DNA of 64,000 nt from Methylophilaceae bacterium 11. Its GTDB lineage: Bacteria > Pseudomonadota > Gammaproteobacteria > Burkholderiales > Methylophilaceae. Shown here piece after piece: positions 63,274-64,000 of this stretch. The stretch is from the NCBI GenBank assembly GCA_000525025.1, contig JCKJ01000001.1, forward strand, positions 1 to 64,000. The letters are read 5' to 3'. A program made the position numbers and the translations under genes. A model generated the notes under the pieces. That model ran no database searches. It was not told where the DNA came from and saw nothing but the letters and a program-made list of their open reading frames with translations. The stretch's first letter is position 1. Every line of letters begins with the position of its first letter.

Positions 63274-63951
63274 ATGCAATATCAGGTCGATATTTTTCTC
63301 GCATCTCTCAATCAATTTTGGCTACAACTGGTAAATTTTGTGCCACGTTTGTTAGCGGTATTGGTGATTCTATTTTTTGGCTGGATTATTGCCAAGCTTG
63401 TAAGAAGCGGCGTAAAACGTTTGCTAGAGTTGATGCAGTTTGATCAATTTGCGCGTAAATCTGGCTTAGAAGCCTTTATGAATAGTGGCAATATGCACGT
63501 AACCTTGAGCGGCATCATTAGCCAAGTCGTCTACTGGTTAGTCATTCTACTGTTTGTGATTACAGGTGCAAATGCGCTGGAATTGAGCGCAGTAGCTGGT
63601 TTGTTACAACAGTTAGCGGTGTATCTGCCGCATATTATTGTGGCGATTCTGATACTGGTGTTTGGTACTTTACTAGCGCGCTTTATGAATCGTATTGTGT
63701 TTGCCTGGTTGCATAGCATTAAATTTCCTGAGGCTCTGGCGGTGAGCACTTCTACCGAGTATGGCATTCAAATTTTGGCGGTGTTTGTGGCGCTAGAGCA
63801 GTTGGGTATTGGCATGCAGCTCATTTACTCATTGTTTGTGATTGTATTTGGTGCTGTGTTCTTAGCGCTGGCGATTGCTTTTGGTCTGGGCGGTAGAGAT
63901 TGGGCCGCCAAAGTCATTGCGGACATGAGCGAAAGAAAAAACAAATATTGA
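63274..63951 (+). CDS. membrane protein, mechanosensitive-channel-like (TM-helix repeat)
   Basis: This 225-residue protein has about five membrane helices. The start FLASLNQFWLQLVNFVPRLLAVLVILFFGWIIAKLVRSGVKRLLE and the repeated block (LAVYLPHIIVAILILVFGTLLARFMNRIV) match the conserved TM-helix repeat family related to small MscS channels. The usual MscS beta domain is absent. AGGAGG lies five bases upstream of the ATG. It may be an accessory membrane protein. Confidence 0.85.
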   Translation: MQYQVDIFLASLNQFWLQLVNFVPRLLAVLVILFFGWIIAKLVRSGVKRLLELMQFDQFARKSGLEAFMNSGNMHVTLSGIISQVVYWLVILLFVITGANALELSAVAGLLQQLAVYLPHIIVAILILVFGTLLARFMNRIVFAWLHSIKFPEALAVSTSTEYGIQILAVFVALEQLGIGMQLIYSLFVIVFGAVFLALAIAFGLGGRDWAAKVIADMSERKNKY

Positions 63952-64000
63952 AGCGTGGCGTTGCTAGATTGTTTTGATAAGGTGTTGCTGACGCCGGCTC
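63952..64000. other. window end, nothing identified
   Basis: The last 49 bases follow the stop of the TM-repeat gene. No start, stem-loop or motif could be supported. Confidence 0.3.

Overview
The window reads as the replication-origin end of the chromosome of a methylotrophic betaproteobacterium of the family Methylophilaceae (Methylotenera- or Methylophilus-like). The reasons are the dnaA-dnaN-gyrB start with DnaA boxes and a parS site, moderate to low GC, a PQQ precursor peptide gene (pqqA), a DUF3034 gene next to a truncated globin and a cupredoxin, and betaproteobacterial-type housekeeping clusters (prmA-accC-accB-aroQ, dsbD-cutA, hemC-hemD). This placement is an inference from gene content; no database search was run. 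No rRNA, tRNA, CRISPR array, transposase or prophage was seen.

Layout. 1-5.6 kb: candidate oriC, dnaA, dnaN, gyrB, then a consensus parS site touching the gyrB stop codon. 5.8-7.8 kb: two unknown genes, one an exported beta-rich protein with a Gly/Ser tail ending in a Cys pair. 7.9-14.9 kb: small accessory and detoxification genes (TetR - SDR - alpha/beta hydrolase - MFS exporter; a thioesterase-like protein; LysR facing an AhpD-like protein and a flavin-binding split-barrel protein). 14.9-17.6 kb: a UmuD/LexA-type autoprotease under a near-perfect palindrome, a Gly-rich membrane protein and an orphan TAXI binding protein. 17.7-32.2 kb: a signalling region with three GGDEF/EAL proteins, a Kef-type antiporter, a small lipoprotein, a phospholipase-D family protein, an unknown membrane protein and a soluble double-Cache/CheW protein.

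32.5-43.4 kb: a glycosylation locus. A protein of about 1988 residues joins TPRs, an OGT-like catalytic domain, a GT-A-like module, a GT61 module, more TPRs and a terminal GT2 module. It is translationally coupled to a FemAB-like acyltransferase, a methyltransferase and an FAD/NAD-binding oxidoreductase, followed by FdtA-like and FdtB-like nucleotide-sugar genes. The simplest reading is a dTDP-3-amino-3,6-dideoxyhexose made and attached to a protein or surface glycan.

44.2-48.7 kb: DUF3034 barrel, truncated-globin lipoprotein, periplasmic cupredoxin and a membrane c-di-GMP phosphodiesterase, the last three very tightly packed. This looks like an envelope heme/copper sensing or electron-transfer module with a c-di-GMP output. 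48.7-52.1 kb: oxidative stress block (rubredoxin, catalase preceded by a 28-codon ORF, OxyR) and an isolated pqqA. 52.3-64 kb: housekeeping genes: zinc-ribbon DUF3426 protein, prmA, accC, accB, aroQ, tlpA-like, dsbD, cutA, fxsA, a 2Fe-2S flavoprotein reductase, hemD, hemC and a mechanosensitive-channel-like protein.

Several genes are very short: rubredoxin (54 aa), pqqA (23 aa), two paralogous 31-aa membrane peptides that sit about 16 kb apart, a 34-aa membrane peptide coupled to the Cache/CheW gene and the 28-aa ORF ahead of katA.
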